Source: Pseudomonas sp. RIT-PI-AD
GTDB lineage: Bacteria > Pseudomonadota > Gammaproteobacteria > Pseudomonadales > Pseudomonadaceae
NCBI RefSeq assembly: GCF_025642785.1
Contig: NZ_JANZKU010000013.1
Span: 78,497 to 142,496, forward strand
Length of the DNA: 64,000 nt
Direction: 5' to 3'
The position numbers and the translations under genes were made by a program. How positions within the stretch are numbered: the first letter of the stretch is position 1; each line of letters opens with the position of its first letter. Under the pieces are notes generated by a model. It made no database searches and had not been told where the DNA came from. It was given only the letters and a program-made list of their open reading frames with translations. Below are positions 16,087 through 24,623 of the stretch, in pieces.

Positions 16087-19000
16087 CAGCGTGCGCCCTT
16101 GAAATCGTCAGAGATAGTGGAATTACGGCGTTGCGCCCAGAAGCCGATCGTCACCATCAGCAGTGCCAATGCGGCCAGGGCCCACTCACCCAGTGTCGGG
16201 ATCGATGCGGGAGCGCCCGACGGCGTCCCTTGCACCAAGAAGGTCTGCACGCTCAATGCGCGCCAACTGCCGGCCTCTTCCACCAGCAAGGCAGCAATAT
16301 AGGTATCGGCCTTCAATGATGTTGTGGCAATCCCCAGCGCCGGCCATTGCTTTTGCGCCCCAGCGGCGATATTCAAGGTCTCTTCCACCCGGCTGATTTC
16401 CTGGCTGTCGCTGTCGCGCACCAGCACTCGCGCCACCCGCAGGCTCGACAAGCTCATGCTGCCGTCATTACGCAATTGGTCGATGCGGTGCTGCGGATCA
16501 CCGGGCTGAACGGTCGTATGCGCCAGATCGACAGAGCCTGACAGCGCATTTTGCAATGGGCCTCGCTGACGAACGACGTGGTACAACGCGCTCGCTTGGG
16601 CCAGTACCCGATTGCTCTCATCCACCAACACCGCCTCCACGCGATAACCGCCTAAGGAGGCATTACTCAATCGCTGCGGAATGTCGAATGGTAGGAGCCC
16701 GCCAGAAGCGATCTCAGTCAAAGCTTCGGTGTGACTGAACACTCGATTGTTGTCTGGATCATGCACATCAAGTATCAGCTGGGCACGGCTGATGGCACGA
16801 TTGCTGGCCAAATTGCGCGTCAAGCTTTCCAGCTGGACCCGGTCGTCCGCGAGGTACTCGGCTCGATCGGTCGACAATCTTAGCGCTGCCGCTGGTTGCC
16901 CCGGCGCCACGGCCAAGATGCTGAAGTCAGCGTGGGCCTCGGCCACCCGTTGCTCAGTCTGATCGAGCAAACGTCCCACCACCCGATAGTTGCCTGCAGT
17001 CACCTGCCCGCTATTCCAGGCCTGGTACTGGCTGCTACTCAAGTTGGAACCCAGGGACCCAAGATCGCGCAGGGGGAAACTCGTCACTTCCTGATTCTGG
17101 GCGTCGACAACCGACAGATGCAGCCGCAGGTTCGCGGGGTACTGACCCAGGTTGCGCGCAATGGACTCGAAACGGATTGCCGTTTGGGGCAGGTAAGCCG
17201 CCTGGTCGCTCAGCAGGCTGAGGCTAGCCAATCGATTCGCCGCGGCGGGCGAGATGGACTGACTGTTGTTGGCACGATTGCACTCGGCGTTGATACGCGT
17301 TTCATCGAGTACCGCACGGACCGGTTCATCGCCGACCAGTTTCACCGAAGCCAGGCTCAGGTCACGGTATTCACCGGTTCTCAAGGCTGGCACAGGCACC
17401 TCACCCAGCAGTTGGCCCCCTTGGTAGAAGCGGACCTGGGTGTCGGTGGACAGGCTGCCCGCGTTGCCGACCCGTACGCTCAAGCGCACCGGTTGGCCAG
17501 CACCCTGGTCGAGCAATTGCAAGTTGCCCAGGGTCAGGTCGATCGACTGCACCGAATCACCCAGGGCGCGGGCCATGGCCGCAGCTACCTCACCCGAGGT
17601 ATTGGCAACCGTAACCTTGCCACCGAGCCGGCCGTTGACCGGTTTGGGCCAGGCATTCTCTTCCAGTTCCGGCAGGGAGACACTGCCAACGCCGATCACG
17701 TCGATACGATCGACGCCGTTGGCCACCGTCAACGGCAGCTGAGCCTGCGTCGCGGCGATACCTTCCCAATAGCCGTCGCCTACCAGAATCAGGGTCTTGC
17801 TGGTGCCCTGGGTACCGAGTCGATTGAGGTACTCGGACAGTTTCAGGGCGCACTTGGGCCCCGAGCTGTAGCCACCCGAATTGCGTTTGGTTTTGAGGTC
17901 GCTGATCAAGCCAGGCAGCGTTGCCGGTTCGACCACTTGTGCCTGGTGCAGGGGGGTGAACTGCCGGTCGTTGCCGCCGTAGTACATTTCCCAGTCGGTG
18001 CCCAAGGTGAAACGCACCGAGCCGTCATGAGGAATGATATTGGGATTTTCCACCGCCTTGATCACACCGTCCATTTCAAGGTCGTATAGGTGAGCAACAC
18101 TGCCGGAGGTGTCGATGCACACCGCTACGTCCTGTACCCCACCACCGCCTCCACTGCACGACACCGAGACGCGCAGGGTATTGTTGCCCTCAATGTTCTC
18201 GATGACTTCCAGACCACTGTCGATCGTCAGGTAGATAGGCGCATCGCGGAACGGCAGGCGTGCCTGTACGAGATCGAAGTCCAGGGCTTGTTCTTGCTGC
18301 TGCAACAAGCCATCGACACGCCTGACGGACAAGGCCTGATCGACGCCCTCGTCCCATAACTGGTTGCCGTTAGTATCTATGAAGGCCGTCACGTTGAAAC
18401 CAGCGGCATCATAATTACTGTTGTTGCGCACCTGCACGGAGAGCCGGCCGTTGGCGATGAAGGTGTCGGGATCCATCACCAGACTAGAACGGTCGGGATT
18501 GGCGAGCATTAGGTCCGGCAAGGCCGCGTTGTAGCTCTTCTTCAGCTTGACGGTACCGAGGTTCTGCGACAGCCCTTTCTCCCGCACGAAGGGCAGTAGG
18601 GTCGTGTCGTAACCGGTCATGCGAATCAGCAGGCGCGCATCTTTTTCGGTCAAGTGCTCGAAGAGGAAGTCGCCCTTTTGCAGGCTGGCGGCATTCTGCT
18701 GGGCCACCACGGCCGAACCAGGAATGACCTCCTCGAGCAACAGATCGGCACCGGCAATCGGCTCTAGGGAATCGGCGTCTACCAGATTGCCGAATACCTC
18801 CCATTGTGCGGTTGCATCCTGCCAGTCCGGGGTAAGCGCCGCGTTGACCTCAAAGGTACCGGTCAAGGTGAACGCGTAGTCGAAGCGCTGGTAACCAGGG
18901 TGCTGGATATTCAGCGCCATGGCGCCTTGGGTGACGTCGGCGAAGGCATAGCGGCCTTTGGCATCAGTCACCATAGACGCCCCATGAGCGCCGCTGAGGG

Positions 19001-21233
19001 TCACGGGGACACCGGCCAGCGGTTGGCGACTGACCGCATCGATGACGTACCCGTACACGCCGGGCTGGGCGTTCTGTTCAGCCAGCAACTCTACGGGCAA
19101 CTGGTAAGGCTGGCCGGGCTTGACGTCGAATGCGGCGAACACCGATTCGTAGCCAGGTGCATTGATCTGTACCCGCGTTTCGCCCAGGTTGAGTGCATCG
19201 ACGGAGACCGCGCCGCCCGCATCTGTTCTCACGATCTGCTGATTGCTGCCGCTCAACACCACCTCAGCGCCCACGATCGGCTTGTTGGTCGCTCGGTCCA
19301 ATACATTTACCGCGAGGCTGGCATTAGGCTGTAGCGCACTCTTGGCTTTGAGCCGCACTTCGAACAGGTTGGTCAGGTTGGCGCCGATGGTGATCGTAGT
19401 CGTGAATGTCTCGAAGCCGCCCTTTTCAAACGACACACTCCGGCTGCCGGCCAGGGCGCTACTGGCCAACTCGTATTCACCGCGGGCATCGGTCTGGGTC
19501 GACAGGCCAGCGGCGAGAACATTGACCGCTACTGCGGCCAGCGGCATTTGGGTCGCCTGATCAATGACTTTGCCACGTAAAACGGTCTGGTTGCCCTTGA
19601 CCGCCTTGAGGACCACCGGTATAGCGATGTCTTGGTTCTCGTAGGCCTCGAAGGAGATCAGCACACGCTCATAACCCGATCTCTCGACTTCCAGGGTATT
19701 TTTCCCCAGCGCCAAGCCGGTGGTGTAGATGACTTGCCCTTGGGCGTTGGTGTAAGTCGAATAAGCATTGAGCTTGACGTTGGTGGACGCCAGTGGCGCG
19801 CCATTCATGGCCTCGGTCACTGTCACCGTGACACGACTGCCCCGGATGGGCGGAGTCGCCTTGAACAGCGGATCGAACGCCACTGCTTGTCCCGCGGGCG
19901 CACTCAGCTGCGCCGCAACTAAGGGATAACTGGAGTAACTGGCCTGAACATAGACGGGGCCAGCGGGAATACCTGCCAAGCGGTAGAAGCCGCTGGCATC
20001 AGTGCGAGTCTCCAAGGCGCCAACTTTGATCAAGGCACTGCTGGCAGGATAAGAATTGCCGCTGCTGTCGGTGTAACGCGCACTTCCCGAGAGCACCACA
20101 TCGTTGCCGCCCCCTGAAATCAAGCGCAGGTCACCCAGCGCAAGGTGCTGTCCCCTCTGGATATTCAGGTTGGAATTGAGCGCGCGGTAACCCGTTGCAA
20201 CGATCTGTACGTCCTCGGCACCGGGTTGTAGATGGGCGAATTCAAAGCTCCCATGCCCATCACTCAAGACTTGACGCTGAGCGCGTTGAAGAACGATACG
20301 CGCGCCTGTCACGGGCAAGCCTGAAGTGGCATCGATGATACGTCCGGCCAGGCTAGACAAGTCTGGATTGGGCGAGGGCTGACTGGCTTGGCCGAGCACT
20401 CGCAAGGCCAAGGCAGTCAAGTACGCATCGCTGGCCCAGCTCCCGTTGGCGGATTGATCCGACAGCAGACCACTGATCGCGGGCTGAACGCTGCTCACAT
20501 CGGACAAGCTGGGCAATATCGCCAAAAGGGCCTGTGCGCTCCGCTCGGTACCGGACCACGTGCCGCTGGAGTTGCGTTGGGCAAGCAGCCATTGCCGCGC
20601 CTTCTCCAACGGAGCCTGCACTTGGCCCACCTGGCGATGACGCCATAGCGCATCGGTGGCAATAGCGGTGGCCAGCAGATCATCGCTATCGGTCGCCAAT
20701 GACCAACGCCCGTCGGGGCTTTGGGCAGCCATTAGCCAGGTACGAGCTTTTTTCGCTGGATCACTATCGTTTTGCCTGGAGGCAGCCAACCCCTTGAGTG
20801 CCCAAGCGGTGTCCAACACGTTGCTGGCATAACCGGCGGCAGCGCCAAAACCACCGTCGACGTTTTGCAATGTCAATAGAGCAGCCAACACCAGACCGTC
20901 ATCCAGCTGCGCATCCTGCCGAGCCAAAGCTCTACGTGCCAGCAATTCGGTGTATGACCCGGAGGATGCCTCTAGACGGGTTTGCAGGGAGGCAGGCAAC
21001 GCCGCACCGAGAGAATTAAGGGTAGCGAGTGTTTCGCCATAGAGCTGGGGAGGCAGCGCCCGCGATTGCGCCTCATTGGCTATGGTGCCATCCGCCTGTA
21101 CCTGGCCCCGTATCCAGGACAATCCCTTATCGGTGGCGACCTTTAAGGTTTGAGCGGACGACGAGATGGACCAAGACGTCGACACTATCAGCATCAGGCC
21201 ACAGTACAAGGCACCAGGAGAAAACCTGCGCAT
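16086..21233 (-). CDS. IPTL-CTERM sorted VWA-domain surface protein
   Basis: A 1715-residue exported protein. A signal peptide ends near S-S-S-A-Q (residue 27-28). Residues 37-282 form alpha/alpha-toroid repeats like prenyltransferase or squalene-cyclase folds (Q-N-V-D-G-G-F-G, Q-S-P-D-G-R-W-S). About 295-900 are six or seven carboxypeptidase-regulatory-like beta repeats, then a CARDB-like domain. A von Willebrand A domain follows at about 1034-1235 with MIDAS D-T-S-G-S at 1041-1045, then more beta repeats. The tail is an IPTL-CTERM signal at 1678: I-P-T-L-G-E-W-A, a hydrophobic helix, then a basic Q-R-R. It is the probable substrate of exosortase H encoded downstream. The frame is open to ATG 21362; I prefer 21233 because a clean signal peptide starts there. 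Confidence 0.85.
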   Translation of the reverse strand: MRRFSPGALYCGLMLIVSTSWSISSSAQTLKVATDKGLSWIRGQVQADGTIANEAQSRALPPQLYGETLATLNSLGAALPASLQTRLEASSGSYTELLARRALARQDAQLDDGLVLAALLTLQNVDGGFGAAAGYASNVLDTAWALKGLAASRQNDSDPAKKARTWLMAAQSPDGRWSLATDSDDLLATAIATDALWRHRQVGQVQAPLEKARQWLLAQRNSSGTWSGTERSAQALLAILPSLSDVSSVQPAISGLLSDQSANGSWASDAYLTALALRVLGQASQPSPNPDLSSLAGRIIDATSGLPVTGARIVLQRAQRQVLSDGHGSFEFAHLQPGAEDVQIVATGYRALNSNLNIQRGQHLALGDLRLISGGGNDVVLSGSARYTDSSGNSYPASSALIKVGALETRTDASGFYRLAGIPAGPVYVQASYSSYPLVAAQLSAPAGQAVAFDPLFKATPPIRGSRVTVTVTEAMNGAPLASTNVKLNAYSTYTNAQGQVIYTTGLALGKNTLEVERSGYERVLISFEAYENQDIAIPVVLKAVKGNQTVLRGKVIDQATQMPLAAVAVNVLAAGLSTQTDARGEYELASSALAGSRSVSFEKGGFETFTTTITIGANLTNLFEVRLKAKSALQPNASLAVNVLDRATNKPIVGAEVVLSGSNQQIVRTDAGGAVSVDALNLGETRVQINAPGYESVFAAFDVKPGQPYQLPVELLAEQNAQPGVYGYVIDAVSRQPLAGVPVTLSGAHGASMVTDAKGRYAFADVTQGAMALNIQHPGYQRFDYAFTLTGTFEVNAALTPDWQDATAQWEVFGNLVDADSLEPIAGADLLLEEVIPGSAVVAQQNAASLQKGDFLFEHLTEKDARLLIRMTGYDTTLLPFVREKGLSQNLGTVKLKKSYNAALPDLMLANPDRSSLVMDPDTFIANGRLSVQVRNNSNYDAAGFNVTAFIDTNGNQLWDEGVDQALSVRRVDGLLQQQEQALDFDLVQARLPFRDAPIYLTIDSGLEVIENIEGNNTLRVSVSCSGGGGGVQDVAVCIDTSGSVAHLYDLEMDGVIKAVENPNIIPHDGSVRFTLGTDWEMYYGGNDRQFTPLHQAQVVEPATLPGLISDLKTKRNSGGYSSGPKCALKLSEYLNRLGTQGTSKTLILVGDGYWEGIAATQAQLPLTVANGVDRIDVIGVGSVSLPELEENAWPKPVNGRLGGKVTVANTSGEVAAAMARALGDSVQSIDLTLGNLQLLDQGAGQPVRLSVRVGNAGSLSTDTQVRFYQGGQLLGEVPVPALRTGEYRDLSLASVKLVGDEPVRAVLDETRINAECNRANNSQSISPAAANRLASLSLLSDQAAYLPQTAIRFESIARNLGQYPANLRLHLSVVDAQNQEVTSFPLRDLGSLGSNLSSSQYQAWNSGQVTAGNYRVVGRLLDQTEQRVAEAHADFSILAVAPGQPAAALRLSTDRAEYLADDRVQLESLTRNLASNRAISRAQLILDVHDPDNNRVFSHTEALTEIASGGLLPFDIPQRLSNASLGGYRVEAVLVDESNRVLAQASALYHVVRQRGPLQNALSGSVDLAHTTVQPGDPQHRIDQLRNDGSMSLSSLRVARVLVRDSDSQEISRVEETLNIAAGAQKQWPALGIATTSLKADTYIAALLVEEAGSWRALSVQTFLVQGTPSGAPASIPTLGEWALAALALLMVTIGFWAQRRNSTISDDFKGAR

Positions 21234-21697
21234 CGGCGCTTGAAGAGCCATTACGGCTGAACAAAATCCCACAATATTGAATGAATAAAGAAAATGAAGA
21301 ATGAAACGGAACTTTTTGGTCATCCCTGATGTCCGGCGCATAAAAGTACGCGCCTTATACACGTTTATTCAAACGCGACCGGGAACCAGTGCATGTCTTG
21401 ACTAAAAAGCCGCTTTTTTGGGTAAAAGGAACTAAACATAGGACTATCCATCCCAAGCGCCCATTCGCCCTACCTTCCGTTGGATAATTCCGCCCAGATA
21501 GCCATGGGCCAGCAAAAGCATCGCACCTTGACGGCTCCCCAACCTAGACGCTGCGGATTACGAGGCCCGGGATGACACCCGGGCACAGGGCGCTCACGCG
21601 CGGCGAACCCCGCGGACCCGGTGGCAGTCTGAGTAGCAGCGAAGAACTGTCCCAGGGCCACTGTTATAGTGGCGCCCATTTTCCCAGGAGGTGCTCA
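21234..21697. other. Right junction of the accessory island
   Basis: This gap separates the minus-strand island from the plus-strand lipoprotein gene. The part nearest the island (to 21362) may still be coding if the longer start of the IPTL gene is used. The rest must hold both divergent promoters. TATAGT at 21665-21670 is a likely minus-ten box for the lipoprotein gene. An AAAAAGC-C-GCTTTTT palindrome is at 21404-21418. I saw no integrase, tRNA or attachment repeat. Confidence 0.4.
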
Positions 21698-22114
21698 ATG
21701 CGCACAGCTAACCGCGTCGTCGGCGGCGTCCTCGCCGTTGCCCTGCTCACCCAACTCGCCGCTTGCGGCTCGCTGTTCTTCCCCGATCGGCGCGGGCAGA
21801 TCGAAGGCCGGATCGATCCGCTGGTCGGCGGCCTGGATGCCATCGGCCTGCTGTTCTACGTGCTGCCCGGCCTGATCGCCTTCGCCGTCGACTTCACCAC
21901 CGGCGCCATCTACCTGCCCGACGGCAAGTATTCGATGGCCCCGGAAACCCTGCACGACGCCATCGGCGCCGATGGCCGGGTGGACAACGCCAAGCTCAAG
22001 GCGATCATCCAGCAGGAAACCGGCCACAGCCTGCCGCTGGACGACCCACGCCTGATCCAGCACACCGGCAGCTCGCAGCAACTGGCCGCCTACGGCCTGC
22101 GCCCGGCGGCCTGA
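21698..22114 (+). CDS. Small lipoprotein, polyribonucleotide-nucleotidyltransferase-like annotation not supported
   Basis: A 138-residue protein with a lipoprotein signal: a basic N-terminus, a hydrophobic run, and lipobox L-A-A-C near residue 25. One further hydrophobic segment (about 50-68, A-I-G-L-L-F-Y-V-L-P-G-L) is followed by a soluble C-terminus. CCAGGAGGTG just upstream is a near-perfect ribosome site. I do not recognise a characterised family. It is followed 22 bases later by a cation efflux gene and may share its transcript. An envelope location is inferred from the lipobox. Confidence 0.8.
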   Translation: MRTANRVVGGVLAVALLTQLAACGSLFFPDRRGQIEGRIDPLVGGLDAIGLLFYVLPGLIAFAVDFTTGAIYLPDGKYSMAPETLHDAIGADGRVDNAKLKAIIQQETGHSLPLDDPRLIQHTGSSQQLAAYGLRPAA

Positions 22115-22136
22115 TGCCCGCCCGGGGCGGCGCGGC

Positions 22137-23033
22137 ATGAGCCTGACCAGCGATCCCGGCCGGCTGATGCGCCTGGCCACCCGCGCCGCGCTGGCGGTGG
22201 CGCTGGGCCTGGCGCTGGCGAAGGGCATCGCCTGGTGGATGAGCGGCTCGGTGAGCCTGCTGGCCGGGCTCACCGATTCGCTGCTGGATGGCGCCGCCTC
22301 CCTGCTCAACCTGCTGGCCGTGCATTACTCCCTGCGCCCGGCGGACCGCGACCACCGCTATGGCCACGGCAAGGCCGAGGCCATGGCCGGCCTGGGCCAG
22401 GCACTGTTCATCGGGGTGAGTGCGGTGTTGATCGCCATGCAGGCGGTGGATCGCCTGCTGCATCCGCAGCCGCTGGTGGCGGCCGGCGCGGGTATCGCGG
22501 TGATCCTGCTGTCGTTGCTGGCGACCGGCGCGCTGTTGCTGTTCCAGCGCCACGTAGTGCGGGCGACCGGCTCCACTGCGGTACGCGCCGACTCGCTGCA
22601 CTATCGCTCCGACCTGCTGCTCAACGCCGGCATCCTGCTCGCGCTGTCGCTGGCCGGTTTCGGCTGGCCGCACACCGATGCCTTGTTCGGCCTGGGCATC
22701 GCCGGCTACATCCTCTACAGCGCCCTGTCGATCACCCGCGAGTCGTTCTCGGTGCTGATGGACCAGGAACTGCCCACCGACGTCAGCGACGCCATGCTCG
22801 CCCTGGCCCGCCAGGTGCCCGGCGTGCTCGGCGCCCACGACCTGCGCACGCGGATGTCCGGTAGCCACTGGTTCGTCCAGCTCCACCTGGAACTGCCGGA
22901 CGAGATGCCGCTGTTGCAGGCCCACGCCCTCGGCGAACGCGCCGCCGCGGCGATCCGCGCCGCTTACCCGCGCGCGGAAGTCCTGGTACACGCCGATCCG
23001 CACGGGGCGGTGCGCCCGGAGCTCCGGGGCTGA
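22137..23033 (+). CDS. Cation diffusion facilitator family transporter
   Basis: A 298-residue CDF transporter with six membrane helices in the first two thirds. Metal-site motifs are present in helix 2 (D-S-L-L-D-G-A-A-S-L-L-N) and helix 5 (D-S-L-H-Y-R-S-D-L-L-L-N), and the loop D-H-R-Y-G-H-G-K-A-E precedes helix 3. The last 80 residues are the cytoplasmic regulatory domain with histidines. Such FieF-like proteins export Zn(II) or Fe(II) in exchange for protons across the inner membrane. The D-xxx-D pairs in helices 2 and 5 fit the FieF subgroup, but the metal cannot be assigned. It converges on the MHS transporter gene. Confidence 0.92.
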   Translation: MSLTSDPGRLMRLATRAALAVALGLALAKGIAWWMSGSVSLLAGLTDSLLDGAASLLNLLAVHYSLRPADRDHRYGHGKAEAMAGLGQALFIGVSAVLIAMQAVDRLLHPQPLVAAGAGIAVILLSLLATGALLLFQRHVVRATGSTAVRADSLHYRSDLLLNAGILLALSLAGFGWPHTDALFGLGIAGYILYSALSITRESFSVLMDQELPTDVSDAMLALARQVPGVLGAHDLRTRMSGSHWFVQLHLELPDEMPLLQAHALGERAAAAIRAAYPRAEVLVHADPHGAVRPELRG

Positions 23034-23055
23034 GCGCGGCCCGCCCGCGGCGCCT

Positions 23056-24369
23056 TCAGTGCAGCGACACCAGGGGCGCGTCGGTGGCCGCCGCGCCCTG
23101 GCGACCGTAGACCAGGGCGGTGAGCAGGCCCACCGCCCCCATCACCACGCAATAGCCCACGCAGACCCAAGGGCTCCAGGGCATCAGGGCGATCAGCGCC
23201 AGCGGCGTGGTGCTCGCCCAGAGCGCGTAGGCGATGTTGTAGGTGAAGGAAATCCCCGAAACGCGCATCTCCGCCGGGAACAGGCCGACCATCACCGAGG
23301 GCACCACCCCGACCACGCCACAGGCCAGGCCGGCGACCGCATAGGCGATCCCGAGCCAGGCCGATTCGGCGATCAGGCTGGCGTAGAGCACGGCCACGCC
23401 CGGCGCCAGCAACAGGCTGTAGAGCGCCACCGCGCGCCAGGCGCCGATGCGGTCGGCGATATGCCCGGCGATCACGCAGCCGATGTTCAGGAAGACGATG
23501 CCCAGGGCACTGAGGCGGAAGGCGCGCTCGGCCGGCAGGCCGAAGCGCTGCTGCATCACCGTGGGCGTCACCACCACCAGCACCACCACCGCCGAGGTCA
23601 GCACGCAGGTGAGCAAGGCCGCCGGCAACAGACGGTGACGATGGGCGCGGAGCACCGCCCGCAGGGGGAATTCGGCGACCGCTTCGCGACGGTCGCGCAG
23701 GGCGATGAATACCGGGGTTTCGTTCAGCCAGCGGCGCAACCAGACACCGACCACCCCGAACACACCGCCCAGCAGGAAGGGGATGCGCCAGGCATAGTCG
23801 AGGATTTCCGCCGGGCTGAACAGGCGCGACAGCAGGGTCGCGGTGAGCGCGCCCAGCAGGTAGCCGAAGGTCAGCCCGGCCTGCAGGACGCCCAGGGCGT
23901 AGCCGCGGTGACCGGCCGGCGCGTGCTCGGCGACGAACACCCAGGCGCTGGGCACCTCGCCACCCACCGCCGCGCCTTGCAGGATACGCATGGCCAGCAG
24001 CGCCAGCGGCGCCAGGTAGCCGATCTGCGCGTAGGTAGGCATCAGGCCGATCAGTAGGCAGGGCAGCGCCATCAGCAGGATGCTCAGGCTGAACACCCGC
24101 TTGCGTCCAAGGCGATCGGCGAAGTGCGCCATGAAGATGCCGCCCAGGGGACGGGCGAGGTAACCGGTGACGAAGATGCCGAAGCTCTGCAACAGGCGCA
24201 GCCATTCCGGCATTTCCGGTGGGAAGAACAACTTGCTCAGGGTCAGGGCGAAGAACACGAAGATGATGAAATCGTAGATTTCCAGTGCGCCGCCCAGCGC
24301 CGCCAGCCCCAGGGTCTTGTGATCGTCCAGCGCCAGACGGACAGGTCGCGATCGAGTATTTGCAGTCAT
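23056..24369 (-). CDS. MHS-type major facilitator transporter
   Basis: A 437-residue, twelve-helix permease of the metabolite:H+ symporter subfamily. Signature pieces are G-G-A-L-E-I-Y-D-F at the first helix, R-P-L-G-G-I-F-M-A-H-F-A-D-R-L-G-R-K-R in loop 2-3, and R-I-L-Q-G-A-A-V-G-G-E in helix 4. MHS members import organic acids, betaines or amino acids with protons. The gene is divergent from the asparagine-synthetase-like gene that opens the putative biosynthetic operon and shares its 254-base promoter region, so it might import a precursor. That link is inference only. Confidence 0.88.
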   Translation of the reverse strand: MTANTRSRPVRLALDDHKTLGLAALGGALEIYDFIIFVFFALTLSKLFFPPEMPEWLRLLQSFGIFVTGYLARPLGGIFMAHFADRLGRKRVFSLSILLMALPCLLIGLMPTYAQIGYLAPLALLAMRILQGAAVGGEVPSAWVFVAEHAPAGHRGYALGVLQAGLTFGYLLGALTATLLSRLFSPAEILDYAWRIPFLLGGVFGVVGVWLRRWLNETPVFIALRDRREAVAEFPLRAVLRAHRHRLLPAALLTCVLTSAVVVLVVVTPTVMQQRFGLPAERAFRLSALGIVFLNIGCVIAGHIADRIGAWRAVALYSLLLAPGVAVLYASLIAESAWLGIAYAVAGLACGVVGVVPSVMVGLFPAEMRVSGISFTYNIAYALWASTTPLALIALMPWSPWVCVGYCVVMGAVGLLTALVYGRQGAAATDAPLVSLH

Positions 24370-24514
24370 AAAAGAACCCTAAGCACTCATGGATCGAAGA
24401 GTGTGCGCCCGCACGCCACGCATTCGCGGCATGGAACCCTTTCCGCGTACTTGCAAGTTGCTCCTAAACGCGGCCTGGCAGAATAACAAAGGAAAATGCG
24501 ACGTGTAGGCCGGA

Positions 24515-24583
24515 CGCCTTGGAACAGCCATCTGGGTTGCTTTTTAGTGAAAATCTGTACATTGAGTTTTGTTTGCCAAGGCG
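24515..24583. promoter_or_regulatory. Dyad CGCCTTGG/CCAAGGCG upstream of the biosynthetic operon
   Basis: CGCCTTGG at 24515-24522 is repeated inverted as CCAAGGCG at 24576-24583. The right arm overlaps a candidate promoter. A regulator binding here, perhaps the MocR-type protein encoded at the other end of the cluster, could control the operon. The repeat is seen; the regulator is a guess. Confidence 0.35.
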
Positions 24584-24589
24584 AATAAT
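24562..24589 (+). promoter_or_regulatory. Candidate sigma-70 promoter of the biosynthetic operon
   Basis: TTGAGT (24562-24567) and AATAAT (24584-24589) are 16 bases apart, in an unusually AT-rich stretch about 35 bases before the first gene. Transcription would start near 24596, giving a short leader. Confidence 0.4.
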
Positions 24590-24623
24590 TGGGCCCCTCT
24601 CCAAACTCAGGGTTGAGCGCATC

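Noticed and set aside
8388..21697. Prophage, transposon or integrative element carrying the island
   Set aside because: No integrase, transposase, tRNA end or attachment-site repeat was seen; foreign origin is suggested only by composition.
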